From the NCBI GenBank assembly GCA_963835955.1, contig CAWIHZ010000023.1, positions 124,001 through 188,000 on the forward strand: 64,000 nt of DNA, read 5' to 3'. Under the pieces are notes generated by a model, which saw only the letters and a program-made list of their open reading frames with translations, was not told the DNA's origin and searched no databases. Of the stretch, positions 45,657-54,508 are shown one piece after another (the stretch's first letter is position 1; every line of letters starts with the position of its first letter). This DNA comes from Roseiarcus sp963835955. Lineage in GTDB: Bacteria > Pseudomonadota > Alphaproteobacteria > Rhizobiales > Beijerinckiaceae. The position numbers were made by a program, and so were the translations under genes.

Positions 45657-46355
45657 CTATTGCGCCGGGCGCGCTGCGCGGGCGAGGAGGCGCGAGAGAT
45701 GGACGGCGAGGAGCGCGGTCGCGATGACGCCAACGGCGATGAGCGCGTCGCGGATGGCTTCGGGGGCGCCAGCATTGGCGGCGCCGAATCCAGCGGCGCT
45801 CAGGCCGGCGGCGCCGAACGCACCGATCGCGACATAGCCGAGCAGGGCGGGGAGCGAGGCGACCGTGCCAATGATGTAGGCGCCTGTGGAGACGCCTGAG
45901 AGGCCAAACGCGTAGCTGGCGATCGAGAACGGCAGCACGGGCGACACGCGCAGCAGGCAGACGAAGCGCAAGCCTTCGTCGGTGACCGCGGCGTCGAAAC
46001 GGGCGAGCCGGCCGGAGAGGCGGGCGGCGATCAATGGTCGGGCGAAGGAGCGGGCGAGCCAGAAGGCGCCAAGCGCTCCCGCCATCACGCCGAAAGCAGA
46101 AAGCGCGAATCCAAGGACGATGCCGTAGACCGCGCCGGCGGCGACGCCGAGAAGCGAGGCCGGCACCACGCCGACCAAGGCGACGAGCGCCTGCAGGAGG
46201 GCGAAAACCAGCCAACCGCGCGGGCCGAGCGCCAGGATCGCTGCATCCGCCCGGGACAGCCAGGCTCCGAACGATGCCTGCCCGACGATGCCCACGATCG
46301 TCGCGCAGAGCAGCAGGCAAGCTGCCGCCAGGATTGCGATGCGCTTGCCGCTCAT
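45657..46355 (-). CDS. TVP38/TMEM64 (VTT domain) membrane protein
   Basis: 232 residues with about five hydrophobic segments. The VTT (SNARE-associated/DedA-like) pattern: ALVGVVPASLLGVAAGAVYG, FWLARSFARPLIAARL, RFVCLLRVSPVLPFSIASYA and GVSTGAYIIGTVASLPALLG. DedA/VTT proteins are linked to lipid flipping and membrane homeostasis. It overlaps the GT2 gene upstream by four bases (ATGA), forming an operon. Confidence 0.88.
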   Translation of the reverse strand: MSGKRIAILAAACLLLCATIVGIVGQASFGAWLSRADAAILALGPRGWLVFALLQALVALVGVVPASLLGVAAGAVYGIVLGFALSAFGVMAGALGAFWLARSFARPLIAARLSGRLARFDAAVTDEGLRFVCLLRVSPVLPFSIASYAFGLSGVSTGAYIIGTVASLPALLGYVAIGAFGAAGLSAAGFGAANAGAPEAIRDALIAVGVIATALLAVHLSRLLARAARPAQ

Positions 46356-47098
46356 CGAAGCCCCTCGAACAAAGGCTCGGCGGCCAGGCGCCAGCTTGCC
46401 CGGCGGAAGCGGAAGGCGGTTTCCAGCACGCCAAGCCCGTAGGTGACCGAACGGCGGAAATTGATTGAGGAAGCTTCAGGGAAGTAGCGAGTTGGGCAGG
46501 AGATTTCGCCGACCGGCAGGCCGGCATAGATCGCCATGGCGAGCATCTGGTTGTCAAAGACGAAATCGTCCGAACAGCGATCGAGAGGCAGGACGCGAAG
46601 CGCGCGCGCGGACCAAGCGCGGTAACCGGTGTGGTACTCGGAGAGCTTGACGCCGAGGGTGAGGTTCTCGGCGAAGGTGAGCGCGCGGTTGGCGATGTAT
46701 TTGTAGAGCGGCATGCCTCCGGCAAGCGCGCCGCGGCCGAGAATCCGCGAGCCGAGCACGGCGTCATAGTGGCCGGAGGCGATCATCGACGCCATCGCGG
46801 GCGCCAGCCTCGGCGAATACTGATAGTCTGGGTGCAGCATGACGACGATGTCGGCCCCGCGAGCGAGCGCCTCGGCGTAGCAGGTCTTCTGATTGCCGCC
46901 ATAGCCGCGGTTCTGTTCGTGGACCAGAACGTGCAGGCCGAGGGACTGGGCCAGCGCCGCGGTATCGTCGTTCGAGGCGTCGTCGGTGAGGATGACGTCG
47001 TCGACAATCGCACGGTCGAGCTCAGCCACCGTGCGCTCCAGCGTCCGTGCGGCATTGTAGGCCGGCAGGATGACGGCGACGTGAAGGCTTCCGAGCAT
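46352..47098 (-). CDS. Family 2 glycosyltransferase (inverting)
   Basis: 248 residues with the GT-A fold: VAVILPAYNAARTLERTVAE, the nucleotide-sugar region DVILTDDASNDDTAAL, and the metal-binding acid-rich site VVMLHPDYQYSPRLA. The C-terminal DDFVFDNQMLAMAIYAGLPV and GEISCPTRYFPEASSI are typical of dolichyl-phosphate-mannose synthase-like enzymes, but no membrane segments follow. The product is unknown. It is the first gene of an operon with the VTT protein. Confidence 0.88.
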   Translation of the reverse strand: MLGSLHVAVILPAYNAARTLERTVAELDRAIVDDVILTDDASNDDTAALAQSLGLHVLVHEQNRGYGGNQKTCYAEALARGADIVVMLHPDYQYSPRLAPAMASMIASGHYDAVLGSRILGRGALAGGMPLYKYIANRALTFAENLTLGVKLSEYHTGYRAWSARALRVLPLDRCSDDFVFDNQMLAMAIYAGLPVGEISCPTRYFPEASSINFRRSVTYGLGVLETAFRFRRASWRLAAEPLFEGLR

Positions 47099-47398
47099 CG
47101 GGTCAGTTCGGGATTTCGATCACAGCGGCAACTATGACCGTGGCGAGGGGCTTGGCAAAAACGATGCCTGAAATGAGGCAAAAGCGTCCATGATGCTGAT
47201 CGACCCCTCAAGACTGGTCCGTGGAGAATGTTAGATTATGGCTGGCCTCTTGGCCATCGCGGGCGCCGCAGTCGGTCGCGGTTACGAAGCCGCCACCCAG
47301 TTGTGGCGGCTCGAACCCCGCGCCATCCTGGAGTTCGGCGCCATAAGCGTCCCGCGATGCGGCAGCGCTTGCCGTCGACCGGCAGTCCAGCGCCGACT
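47099..47398. other. Intergenic stretch with a hairpin
   Basis: 300 bases without a recognised gene. The inverted repeat GCCGCCAC/GTGGCGGC (47289-47310, six-base loop) could act as a weak terminator for the membrane protein on the minus strand, but no T-tract follows. Confidence 0.5.
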
Positions 47399-49282
47399 TC
47401 ATGTCTCAGGGGCGAGCGGCCACGGCGCGTGCGTCAGCCCTCCGGGGCATCGTGCTGCGGAGCCCGCAAACCATCCACGGTTCGGATCGCCCGAGAACCG
47501 CCCAGCGTCGCCCGGAAAGGCTTCGCCGATATTTGAAGCCGTACTGAGATCTGGCTTGAAAAGCCGAAGGCACGGGACGCCGTCGTCCAGAAAACCGAGC
47601 CGCCAGATTCGCCTGCCTGGATAGCGTTCGATCGCCAGTCTGTTGAATTCTGGGTCGTCATTGATCCAGATCGTCTTTTCCTTGTCGATATCCGGGCCGT
47701 TGGAAACCAAAATTTCGTATTGCGGACCGTTGGACGAGTTTTCCACGATGATAAGGTTCCGGCCTCCGTGCCGGTCAAGTTCACGCGCGATCAACTCGTG
47801 GAGCGAACGCGGCCGAAGCCAACAGCAAGGCGCCGAATTATGATCATTGACCCACATGATAAAGGCCGGCGAGCCGGTGAATATGGAGCTAAGCGGAACG
47901 ACCGAGCCGAGGACGAGCGCCAACGGCAGAACCCGACTTAGCGATAGGCCGATCGGAAGGTTCGAGGGTTTCCATTCGCGCAGGCTCTTAAACCCGAACA
48001 TGATCGCTAGAATGACAAAACCAAACATCGGCGCTGCGTAATGCGCTAAGCCCCATGTCTCAAGCGACAATCCAAGTCCGAGGGAAGCCATCGAAAGCAA
48101 AAGCGTTGGCTCTCCCCTGAGAGCATAGATTCCGACAACGAACGGAATGAGGAGCGCAAATCCAACATAGAAGTTCCAAAAATTCCGGAACCGGAATATT
48201 TCCGCGGAGAATAACCCACGCCATGTTTTTTCACGTTCGTAGGTCACCGCTACGTTGTCAAGTTGGTAGTGGGTGCGGACGTACCGAACAGTCGATTCGG
48301 GTTCGGAACCGCGGCTTTGCGTCAGGAGGGCAGGCGCTGCCCCGGTCGTCTTGCCATAAAGCGAATAGGGCATGACCTTCCAATCCCCTGTCACCGCCTG
48401 ATTGTCGGCGATCGTGAGGCCGAACCCCGCCGCGACCAAAACGATGGCGGCCATGCCGGCCGGGATCAGTGATTTCCGCTCAATTGCCGTCGATCGGAAA
48501 AAATGAACGAGAAGCGCCGCTCCAAATGGGATCGAGTAAAACATCCCCTCGTAGGGCCTGGTCGTCATCAGAATGGCGACGCCCAAGCCGACAGCGATCC
48601 CGTTCCATAGGCTCGGCCGCGATGTAACCGCCTTATAACCTCCAACCAACAAGACTCCGCCGAGAGCTGTGAACGCTCCACCCCAGTACGAATTGATCCA
48701 AAGACTAAATAGTCCAAAACGGATTATAACGATTAGAGCCGCAATAATCGCGTATCTTGCATTGATCCATTCACGCACCATCCAATACACAGCCAGGGTC
48801 AGCACGACCATGGACAGAAAAACGCCTCCCCAGGCTCCGATGCCCAACCAATAGCCCGCCAATATCGGAAACGACCGGAGCACCGGATAAATCGAGGCGT
48901 ATGATGGAGAAATAATAACGAACACGGATTCAAAGTCCGGCAATAGCGTAACGTGATTGGCCAGATGTCCGCCGAGATATGTCCCGGCCTGCAGGAGGAG
49001 GCTGAACTCGTCCGGAACAGTCGGTTGGGGGATTCCAATGAACGGCGACAACGCCGCCCGCAAACCGATGGCCGCGCCGGCAATCAACGCTGCGCTTAAA
49101 AAAGGTCGCTGCGCGATTTTGCCAACAAGATCTTCGAATGTGTCAAACAGTCGAATCGGGTATTTCGCAATGAATATCGCCACTGCAAGCATGACTAGGG
49201 TCAGCGGCAGTTGCACCGCTTCGTATAAGCCAATTCTTCGGATAATTTCCTGGGCGAGGTGTAAAGCCAATTGCATTCTCAT
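47399..49282 (-). CDS. Large multi-spanning membrane protein, glycosyltransferase-like, of atypical composition
   Basis: About 627 residues from ATG 49282. More than ten hydrophobic segments, with a short region VPDEFSLLLQAGTYLGGHLA near residue 90 and later a soluble tail of about 150 residues (HDNSAPCC-like region, ELIARELDRHGGRNLIIVEN, then ERYPGRRIWRLGFLDDG). The overall layout resembles integral-membrane (GT-C) glycosyltransferases, where an acidic pair in a loop is catalytic, but I cannot assign a family. It uses more A/T-ending codons and has lower GC than its neighbours, suggesting transfer. The last about 50 residues look less ordered. Confidence 0.6.
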   Translation of the reverse strand: MRMQLALHLAQEIIRRIGLYEAVQLPLTLVMLAVAIFIAKYPIRLFDTFEDLVGKIAQRPFLSAALIAGAAIGLRAALSPFIGIPQPTVPDEFSLLLQAGTYLGGHLANHVTLLPDFESVFVIISPSYASIYPVLRSFPILAGYWLGIGAWGGVFLSMVVLTLAVYWMVREWINARYAIIAALIVIIRFGLFSLWINSYWGGAFTALGGVLLVGGYKAVTSRPSLWNGIAVGLGVAILMTTRPYEGMFYSIPFGAALLVHFFRSTAIERKSLIPAGMAAIVLVAAGFGLTIADNQAVTGDWKVMPYSLYGKTTGAAPALLTQSRGSEPESTVRYVRTHYQLDNVAVTYEREKTWRGLFSAEIFRFRNFWNFYVGFALLIPFVVGIYALRGEPTLLLSMASLGLGLSLETWGLAHYAAPMFGFVILAIMFGFKSLREWKPSNLPIGLSLSRVLPLALVLGSVVPLSSIFTGSPAFIMWVNDHNSAPCCWLRPRSLHELIARELDRHGGRNLIIVENSSNGPQYEILVSNGPDIDKEKTIWINDDPEFNRLAIERYPGRRIWRLGFLDDGVPCLRLFKPDLSTASNIGEAFPGDAGRFSGDPNRGWFAGSAARCPGGLTHAPWPLAPET

Positions 49283-49625
49283 TGCTCGGCAAGGCGCAAT
49301 TGAAGCTTTCGCCAAAGGGCCAAGAGTTGGACGTTTGCTACGATTGCGAGTGTAGATTGGGTCGACCCACAGGGTCAAGTCGGCGCTGTGAACGTGGCTG
49401 AGGCGCACTATTACAGTGACGCATGCTCAACTCTCTTCTTTCTTCAACTCGCTCGTGAGGGAATCTGTTGGTTGAGTTTTATGGCGCAACCCTCTGAAAA
49501 CGTGATGGTTGCGCGACTAAGGCGAAGGTTTTGGCGACAAATCCTTTCTGATTCTCGAAACTCATGTTATCCTGCCCTTTCGCTCGATCGAGCGGCGCAA
49601 CCAGCGGCGGGAAGGGACGTTCATC
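49283..49625. other. Intergenic upstream of the small HTH gene
   Basis: 343 bases with no gene. The sequence is comparatively A/T-rich up to about 49580 and would carry promoters for both flanking, divergent genes; no specific site is claimed. Confidence 0.5.
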
Positions 49626-49940
49626 ATGGATCAGCAGGCGGCGCCGGGGTCGAAGCGCCGGCTCAACGTCTTTGCCCGGGAGTCGCGGCGGGCGCGGATC
49701 TTCGCCCGGCTGCGCGAGGGCTGGTCCTATGCGGAGATCGCGCGCGAGCAGGGGCTGACGGGCCGGCGCGTCCGCCAGATCGTCGGCAAGGCGCTGGAAA
49801 AAAGGATCGTCGACCCGGCGGCCGACCACGCGCGCCTGCCGCTGATGCGGCTCGAGCCGGCGCTCAGGCTGGCGGCGCGGTCCCTGGTCCTGAGGCGCCG
49901 CGAAGCGGCCTCGAAGGACAATTCCAGCGCGCGGCCTTAA
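49626..49940 (+). CDS. Small helix-turn-helix protein, C-terminus interrupted by a palindromic repeat
   Basis: 104 residues. After a basic leader (RRLNVFARESRRARIFARLR) comes a sigma-region-4-like helix-turn-helix: EGWSYAEIAREQGLTGRRVR followed by QIVGKALEKR. The N-half is well formed; the C-terminus after about residue 86 is encoded by a palindromic intergenic-type repeat (49881-49925) and is Arg/Ser-rich. Similar small proteins that I recall from methanotroph-related genomes are longer. So this is likely a truncated copy. GGAAGGGA precedes the ATG. Confidence 0.65.
   Translation: MDQQAAPGSKRRLNVFARESRRARIFARLREGWSYAEIAREQGLTGRRVRQIVGKALEKRIVDPAADHARLPLMRLEPALRLAARSLVLRRREAASKDNSSARP
49881..49925. 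repeat. Palindromic intergenic-type repeat, copy 1
   Basis: The arms TCCTGAGGC and CCTCGAAGGA surround a GC-rich centre, a pattern I recognise from palindromic repeats common between genes in many Rhizobiales genomes. Here it lies inside the 3' part of the small HTH gene. Confidence 0.7.
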
Positions 49941-49986
49941 ATGGATAAGGCGCAGGGCGCGTCGGATGCTTCGGCGCCTCATGGAG

Positions 49987-50031
49987 CATCCTTCGAGGCT
50001 CTTGCCGCGCAAGAGCGCCTCAAGATCAGGG
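49987..50031. repeat. Palindromic intergenic-type repeat, copy 2 (opposite orientation)
   Basis: CATCCTTCGAGGC and GCGCCTCAAGATCAGGG with a palindromic centre (CTCTTGCCGCGCAAGAG) form the same kind of unit as 49881-49925, oriented the other way. Together they make an inverted pair about 60 bases apart. Confidence 0.65.
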
Positions 50032-50100
50032 CGGCGGGCTTTAGACGCGGCTTTCGAGGAGCCGGCTTGGGAGCTAAATTTTTATTTGGATTCGCGGATA

Positions 50101-50213
50101 AGCCCTTGAAAAGCCCGGATTGGCGGAAAGAAAGAGCTTTCGTTTGCTTCCCTTTTGTTTTCTTTTGCTTCCCTTTTGGCTTTCCTTTCCTTCCCTTTTA
50201 CTTTCTTAGACTT
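50101..50213 (+). repeat. AT-rich repeat, copy B, with polypyrimidine arm
   Basis: The lead TTGAAAAGCCCGGATTGGCG at 50106 is related to that of copies A and C. It is followed by GAAAGAAAG and then an about 75-base pyrimidine-rich run with recurring TTTGCTTCCCTTTT. Purine and pyrimidine parts can pair. No gene is present between 49941 and 50283. Confidence 0.7.
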
Positions 50214-50283
50214 CCCTCGCGACGAGCGGTCGGAGCGTAACGCCCGAGCCGGGCCGGCGCGAGTTTAACAGACGAATTTCGCG

Positions 50284-52110
50284 TCAATCTTCGTAATTGT
50301 CGATGACCGTGTCGGCGATCGCCCGCTTGGTGATGACCCCGACGATGTCGCTGACCCGCGGCCGGTTTTCGCCGTGAAAGACGATCGCCGCGCCCGAGCG
50401 GTGGCGCTTGAGACGCGCCAGCGCCAGGCTCAGGAGATCGACGTCGCGGCACACGACGATCTGCTTTTCGAGGAAGTCGTCGACCAGGCGGCTGGCGTTG
50501 CTGGCGCCTTCGCGCCAGAGCCCCGAGCGCGGCTGAATGAGGCCGACGATGCGGCCTTCCCGCTCGACGATGATGGCGCGCAGGTCGTCGACGTCCTCCC
50601 AGCCGATCGCTTCCCTCAGCGTGGTCCCGGCCTTGGCGACGATGAAGCGCCGCTCCATGATGTCCTGCGCCTGCTGCACCAGATAGAGGTTGACGTGCCG
50701 CTCCTTCGGGATGCGGTGGCCCCGGTGGCGCAGCTTGACGGTGTAGATCGTCTCGGAGATCAGCGCGCGCCGGATTCCGGCCGCGAGCGCGACCGCGACG
50801 ATCACCGGGACGATGACCGCGTAGTCGCGCGTCATCTCGAAAATCATGATGATGGCCGTCATCACGGCGCCGGAGCTCGCCCCGACGACCGCCGCCATGC
50901 CGACGATCGCCGCCGAGGCCGCCGTCAGGCCGGCGTGCGGCAACAGAAAGCCCGCGCCCGCGGCAAAGGCCGCGCCGAGCGTCGCGCCGAGATAGAGCGA
51001 GGGCGAGAAAATGCCGCCCGAGGCCCCGCAGCCGAGGCTGATCGTGGTGGCGAGCAGTTTGGCGACGAACAGAAGGGCCAGAAGCCACGTCGCCGTCATG
51101 TCCTTGTCGAGGATCGTCTGGATGACGCCGTAACCGACGCCGTCGATATAGGTATGGCCGAAGGCCTGGCTGAAGCCGACCATCATCAGGCCGACCATCG
51201 CCATGCCGACGATGTTCTGGGTATAGACGTTTCCCGGCAGCTTCGGAAACGTGTCCTCGAAGAAAACCAGCAGGCGGATGAAGGCCCAGGAGGCGACGCC
51301 GCACAGGACCCCCAGCGCCGCGAAAGCGATCGCCTCCTCGACGCCGAACGACTGGGCGGGCGGAAACAGGATCTCGGGGACGGCAAAGGCCGGATTGGGG
51401 CCGATCAGGATGCGGCTGAGCAAAGTGGAGGCGCCGGTCGCGATGACGACCGGCAGGAAGGTGCGGTTCGAGACTTCGGGCAGCAGGATCTCGAGCGCGA
51501 ACAGGACGCCCCCGATCGGGGTGTTGAAGGTCGCCGCGATCCCGGCGCCCGCGCCCGCAGAAAGCAGGGTGATCTTCTGTCCGGTGGAAAGCCGGATCGC
51601 CTGCGCGATCGAGGAGCCGAGCGACGCCCCAATCTGGATGATCGGCCCCTCGCGGCCGACCGCCGCGCCCGATCCGATCGACAGGGCCGAAGCGAGCGAT
51701 TTGATGACCGCGACCAGGCCGCGAATGTTGCCCCTCTGATAGAAAACGGCGTCCATCACCTCCGGCACGCCGTGGCCCTTGGCTTCGGGCGCGAACCGCT
51801 CCACCAGATAGACGACGACGAGGCCGCCGAGGACCGGCGACAGGATCACCCAGTTGCCGAAGCGGCTCGGTCCTTCGAGAACGTTGGCGTCATACGCGAT
51901 TTTGAAGACGCCATTGAACATGAGGTTGTGAATGAGGCCGATGAGCGAGCGCAAGAACACCGCGCCGACGCCAGTCAAGATTCCGACGCCCAGAGCAAGC
52001 AGGCAAAGCGTGAGCAGACTGACCCTATGTTCGAGCGCGTGGCCCGCGAGAGCGGGGTGCGGCAAGTCGTCGGTCGAGGCGGTTGTCGAAGCCATGGGAA
52101 AAGAACTCAT
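50284..52110 (-). CDS. CLC-type chloride channel/transporter with C-terminal CBS domains
   Basis: 608 residues. CLC selectivity-filter motifs are present: GHGVPEV in place of GSGIP, GREGPIIQIGASLG and GCGASGGIFSPSLYLGA. The C-terminal about 140 residues hold a CBS pair (QAQDIMERRFIVAKAGTTL and ADLLSLALARLKRHRSG-like VDLLSLALARLKRHRSGAAI), which may bind nucleotides. The protein moves chloride or exchanges it for protons in the inner membrane. It is transcribed away from the UbiH-type gene with about 106 bases between. Confidence 0.92.
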   Translation of the reverse strand: MSSFPMASTTASTDDLPHPALAGHALEHRVSLLTLCLLALGVGILTGVGAVFLRSLIGLIHNLMFNGVFKIAYDANVLEGPSRFGNWVILSPVLGGLVVVYLVERFAPEAKGHGVPEVMDAVFYQRGNIRGLVAVIKSLASALSIGSGAAVGREGPIIQIGASLGSSIAQAIRLSTGQKITLLSAGAGAGIAATFNTPIGGVLFALEILLPEVSNRTFLPVVIATGASTLLSRILIGPNPAFAVPEILFPPAQSFGVEEAIAFAALGVLCGVASWAFIRLLVFFEDTFPKLPGNVYTQNIVGMAMVGLMMVGFSQAFGHTYIDGVGYGVIQTILDKDMTATWLLALLFVAKLLATTISLGCGASGGIFSPSLYLGATLGAAFAAGAGFLLPHAGLTAASAAIVGMAAVVGASSGAVMTAIIMIFEMTRDYAVIVPVIVAVALAAGIRRALISETIYTVKLRHRGHRIPKERHVNLYLVQQAQDIMERRFIVAKAGTTLREAIGWEDVDDLRAIIVEREGRIVGLIQPRSGLWREGASNASRLVDDFLEKQIVVCRDVDLLSLALARLKRHRSGAAIVFHGENRPRVSDIVGVITKRAIADTVIDNYED

Positions 52111-52216
52111 TCACAAAGGACTGCCACAAAGGATGCACGAGGATCGGCGGGAAGCATGTCGACCTAAACCTGAAGGCTTGGTTATCAAAGCGTTTTCGCC
52201 GCGGCCCGCATTGCAA

Positions 52217-53428
52217 TCATCGCGCCGAACGGGGCGCGACGCCCTCACGCATGACTAGGCGGCGCAACGGGCCGATCGCGCCCAGTGCGGCGAGGCCCGC
52301 CCCGCGAGCGAAATCGAGCGGCGCGAATCGGGTCAGCAGAGCCCGATTGAGGCCGTCGACGAGATTCGTGCGGTTCGCGATATCGGGCCGGCGCGAGCGT
52401 TCATAGCGCTCCAGAACTTCCGCCCCGCCGATGTCCCGGCCGGCAGCCCGCGCGCGTGACGCGCATTCCACGATCGCTTCGACGTCGCGCAAGCCGAGGT
52501 TCAGGCCCTGCGCCCCGATCGGCGGTAGAGCATGGGCGGCGTCGCCGACCAGAGCAAGCCGTTCGGCGGTGATCCTCGGAACGACCTGACGCGCCAACGG
52601 AAACAGGCCGCGCTCGCCCTCGAGGCGCATCGCGCCCAGGATCGAGTGCGCCTGACGCTCGATCTCGGCCGCCAGCGCGTCGTCGTCGAGCGCCCCTCGC
52701 CGGCGGGCCTCCTCGCTGGACATCGCCCAGACCAGACTCGATCGGTGCTGCGCGGACTCATTTGCCGGCAACGGGACCAGGGTGAGCGGGCCGTCTCGGG
52801 TGTGGAACTCGGTCGAGAAGTCAAAATGAGGCAGCCGGTGACTGAGAATGGCCGTCAATGCGCTCTGCGGATAGCGATGCGAGCGAGTCTCGAGCCTGGC
52901 CGCGCGACGGGAGGGCGAGGCTCGGCCGTCGGCGCCGACCACCATTTTAGCCGCGATCCGGCGCCCGTCCTCGAGACGCGCAAGCGCTTGCGCGGACGAA
53001 AACTCGTAGGCCGTGACGGAGAGGGCGACGCGTTCGACGCCAGGCGTTGTAGCCGCGTCGGCCGCCAACGCATCGGCCATTCGATCGTTCTCGACGTTCC
53101 AGCCGAAAGCGTCGAGGCCGATTTCCGAGCAAAAGAACTCGATCGGCCGCGGCGGAAAAAGCGCACCCGTCTGGTCGATCACGCGGAGCGCGCGCATCGG
53201 CGCCGCTTCGGCCGCGATCGCCGCCCACAGGCCGAGTGACCGGAGGTAGGCGGCCGACCGGTCGAGCAAGGCGACCGTGCGTCCCCGTCCCATTCGCTGC
53301 TCGGCGCCGCCGCTGACGACGTCGAATCCGGCCCGCGCGAAGGCGATCGCCGCCGTCAGACCCGTCAGTCCCGTTCCCGCGATCAGGACTTCGCAGGCGC
53401 GATCGGCTGGCTCGCCTGGGCTTCTCAT
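52217..53428 (-). CDS. UbiH/UbiF-type FAD monooxygenase
   Basis: 403 residues from ATG 53428. The ADP-binding motif VLIAGTGLTGLTAAIAFARA is at the N-terminus. The NAD/FAD motif KMVVGADGRASPSRRAA lies in the middle, and the FAD-ribityl motif LALVGDAAHALPPIGAQGLN at about residue 285. This is a ubiquinone-type ring hydroxylase; the position hydroxylated is unknown. The upstream gene is divergent. Confidence 0.92.
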   Translation of the reverse strand: MRSPGEPADRACEVLIAGTGLTGLTAAIAFARAGFDVVSGGAEQRMGRGRTVALLDRSAAYLRSLGLWAAIAAEAAPMRALRVIDQTGALFPPRPIEFFCSEIGLDAFGWNVENDRMADALAADAATTPGVERVALSVTAYEFSSAQALARLEDGRRIAAKMVVGADGRASPSRRAARLETRSHRYPQSALTAILSHRLPHFDFSTEFHTRDGPLTLVPLPANESAQHRSSLVWAMSSEEARRRGALDDDALAAEIERQAHSILGAMRLEGERGLFPLARQVVPRITAERLALVGDAAHALPPIGAQGLNLGLRDVEAIVECASRARAAGRDIGGAEVLERYERSRRPDIANRTNLVDGLNRALLTRFAPLDFARGAGLAALGAIGPLRRLVMREGVAPRSAR

Positions 53429-53572
53429 TGTCGAATTCTCACGTAGGTTGTCGGGGCAGCGCCGCTTGATGAACGGGACGTCGCCGCTTGACTTTGATAA
53501 GGCCAGGGCCGCGAGGTCAAGCCGGCGTCGCCGGACAGGGCGATTTTGTCGCAGGAAGCGGGCAGGGAGGGC

Positions 53573-54289
53573 ATGTCGATCGAGAAGCGACCGGTTCGCG
53601 TAGCTCAGGCCGCGGGATTCTCCGTTCATGTGTTCACCGCCTCCGGCGGCGCCGTCGCGCTGCTCGCGCTCTATGCGGCGATCGAGCGCAATTTTTCCGT
53701 GTGCTTCGCATGGCTCGGCCTGGCGTTCTTCATCGACGGGATCGACGGCGCCTTGGCGCGCGCGGCGCGTGTTCACGTGACCGCCGCTTCGATCGATGGC
53801 GCGGTCCTCGATCTGGTGATCGACTTCCTCACTTACGTGCTGGTGCCGGTCGTGGCGCTTTGGCGGTCCGACCTCATGCCGACCGATGTTTCATTTTGGA
53901 TCGGACTCGTGGTTACGATAGCATCTGCGCTTTATTTCGCCGACACCCGCATGAAGACTGACGATCTCTGGTTTCGCGGCTTTCCCGCGACCTGGAACAT
54001 CGTGATCCTGTATCTTTTTGTTCTGCGGCCGCCGTGGGTCATCAGCGCCGCGCTTCTGCTCGCGGCGGCGGCGATGATGTTCTCGCCCCTGGTCTTCGTA
54101 CACCCGATGCGGGTCGTGAAGCTACGCAAACTCACGATCGGCGTGACGGTCGCATGGGTCGCGTTCGCGATCATCGCAATCGTCGAGAAGCTGCAACCTT
54201 CGGACTGGGTGAAGGGGGGACTGATTGCGACCGCGGCCTATTTTCTTGCTCTGCCGCTCCTGCGCGGCTCCCCCTGGGCAGGCGAGTGA
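53573..54289 (+). CDS. pcs: Phosphatidylcholine synthase
   Basis: 238 residues, with GGGAGG directly before the ATG at 53573. The CDP-alcohol phosphotransferase motif FIDGIDGALARAARV is followed by GAVLDLVIDFLTYVLVP, carrying the D-x2-D-G-x2-A-R and G-x3-D-x3-D elements. Six to eight membrane segments and VFVHPMRVVKLRKLTI match rhizobial Pcs, which makes phosphatidylcholine from CDP-diacylglycerol and choline. Phosphatidylcholine is a normal lipid in these bacteria. Confidence 0.95.
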   Translation: MSIEKRPVRVAQAAGFSVHVFTASGGAVALLALYAAIERNFSVCFAWLGLAFFIDGIDGALARAARVHVTAASIDGAVLDLVIDFLTYVLVPVVALWRSDLMPTDVSFWIGLVVTIASALYFADTRMKTDDLWFRGFPATWNIVILYLFVLRPPWVISAALLLAAAAMMFSPLVFVHPMRVVKLRKLTIGVTVAWVAFAIIAIVEKLQPSDWVKGGLIATAAYFLALPLLRGSPWAGE

Positions 54290-54383
54290 AGGGCGTTCCA
54301 CGGGACCGGAAATCGCCGCCTTGCCGCGACGCGCGAATCCTTGCTATAGGCCCGCCGCTGCGGCGGGATGTCCGTTCGTCGCC

Positions 54384-54457
54384 GGCCTCGTGGCGGAGTG
54401 GCTACGCAGAGGACTGCAAATCCTTGCACCCCGGTTCGATTCCGGGCGAGGCCTCCA
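54384..54457 (+). tRNA. tRNA-Cys (GCA)
   Basis: A complete 74-base cloverleaf. The acceptor stem GGCCTCG pairs with CGAGGCC, U73 (as T) precedes encoded CCA, the anticodon loop CTGCAAA gives anticodon GCA, and the T-arm contains GGTTCGATTCC. U73 is characteristic of tRNA-Cys. Confidence 0.97.
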
Positions 54458-54508
54458 GTTTTGCTTCACCCAGGGACGAAGAAAGTCCCGAATGGCGGAC
54501 ATTGGCGA

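Noticed and set aside
50374..52167. Plus-strand open frame of 597 codons
   Set aside because: Antisense shadow of the CLC gene; composition dominated by Arg, Asp and Gly as expected of a high-GC mirror frame.
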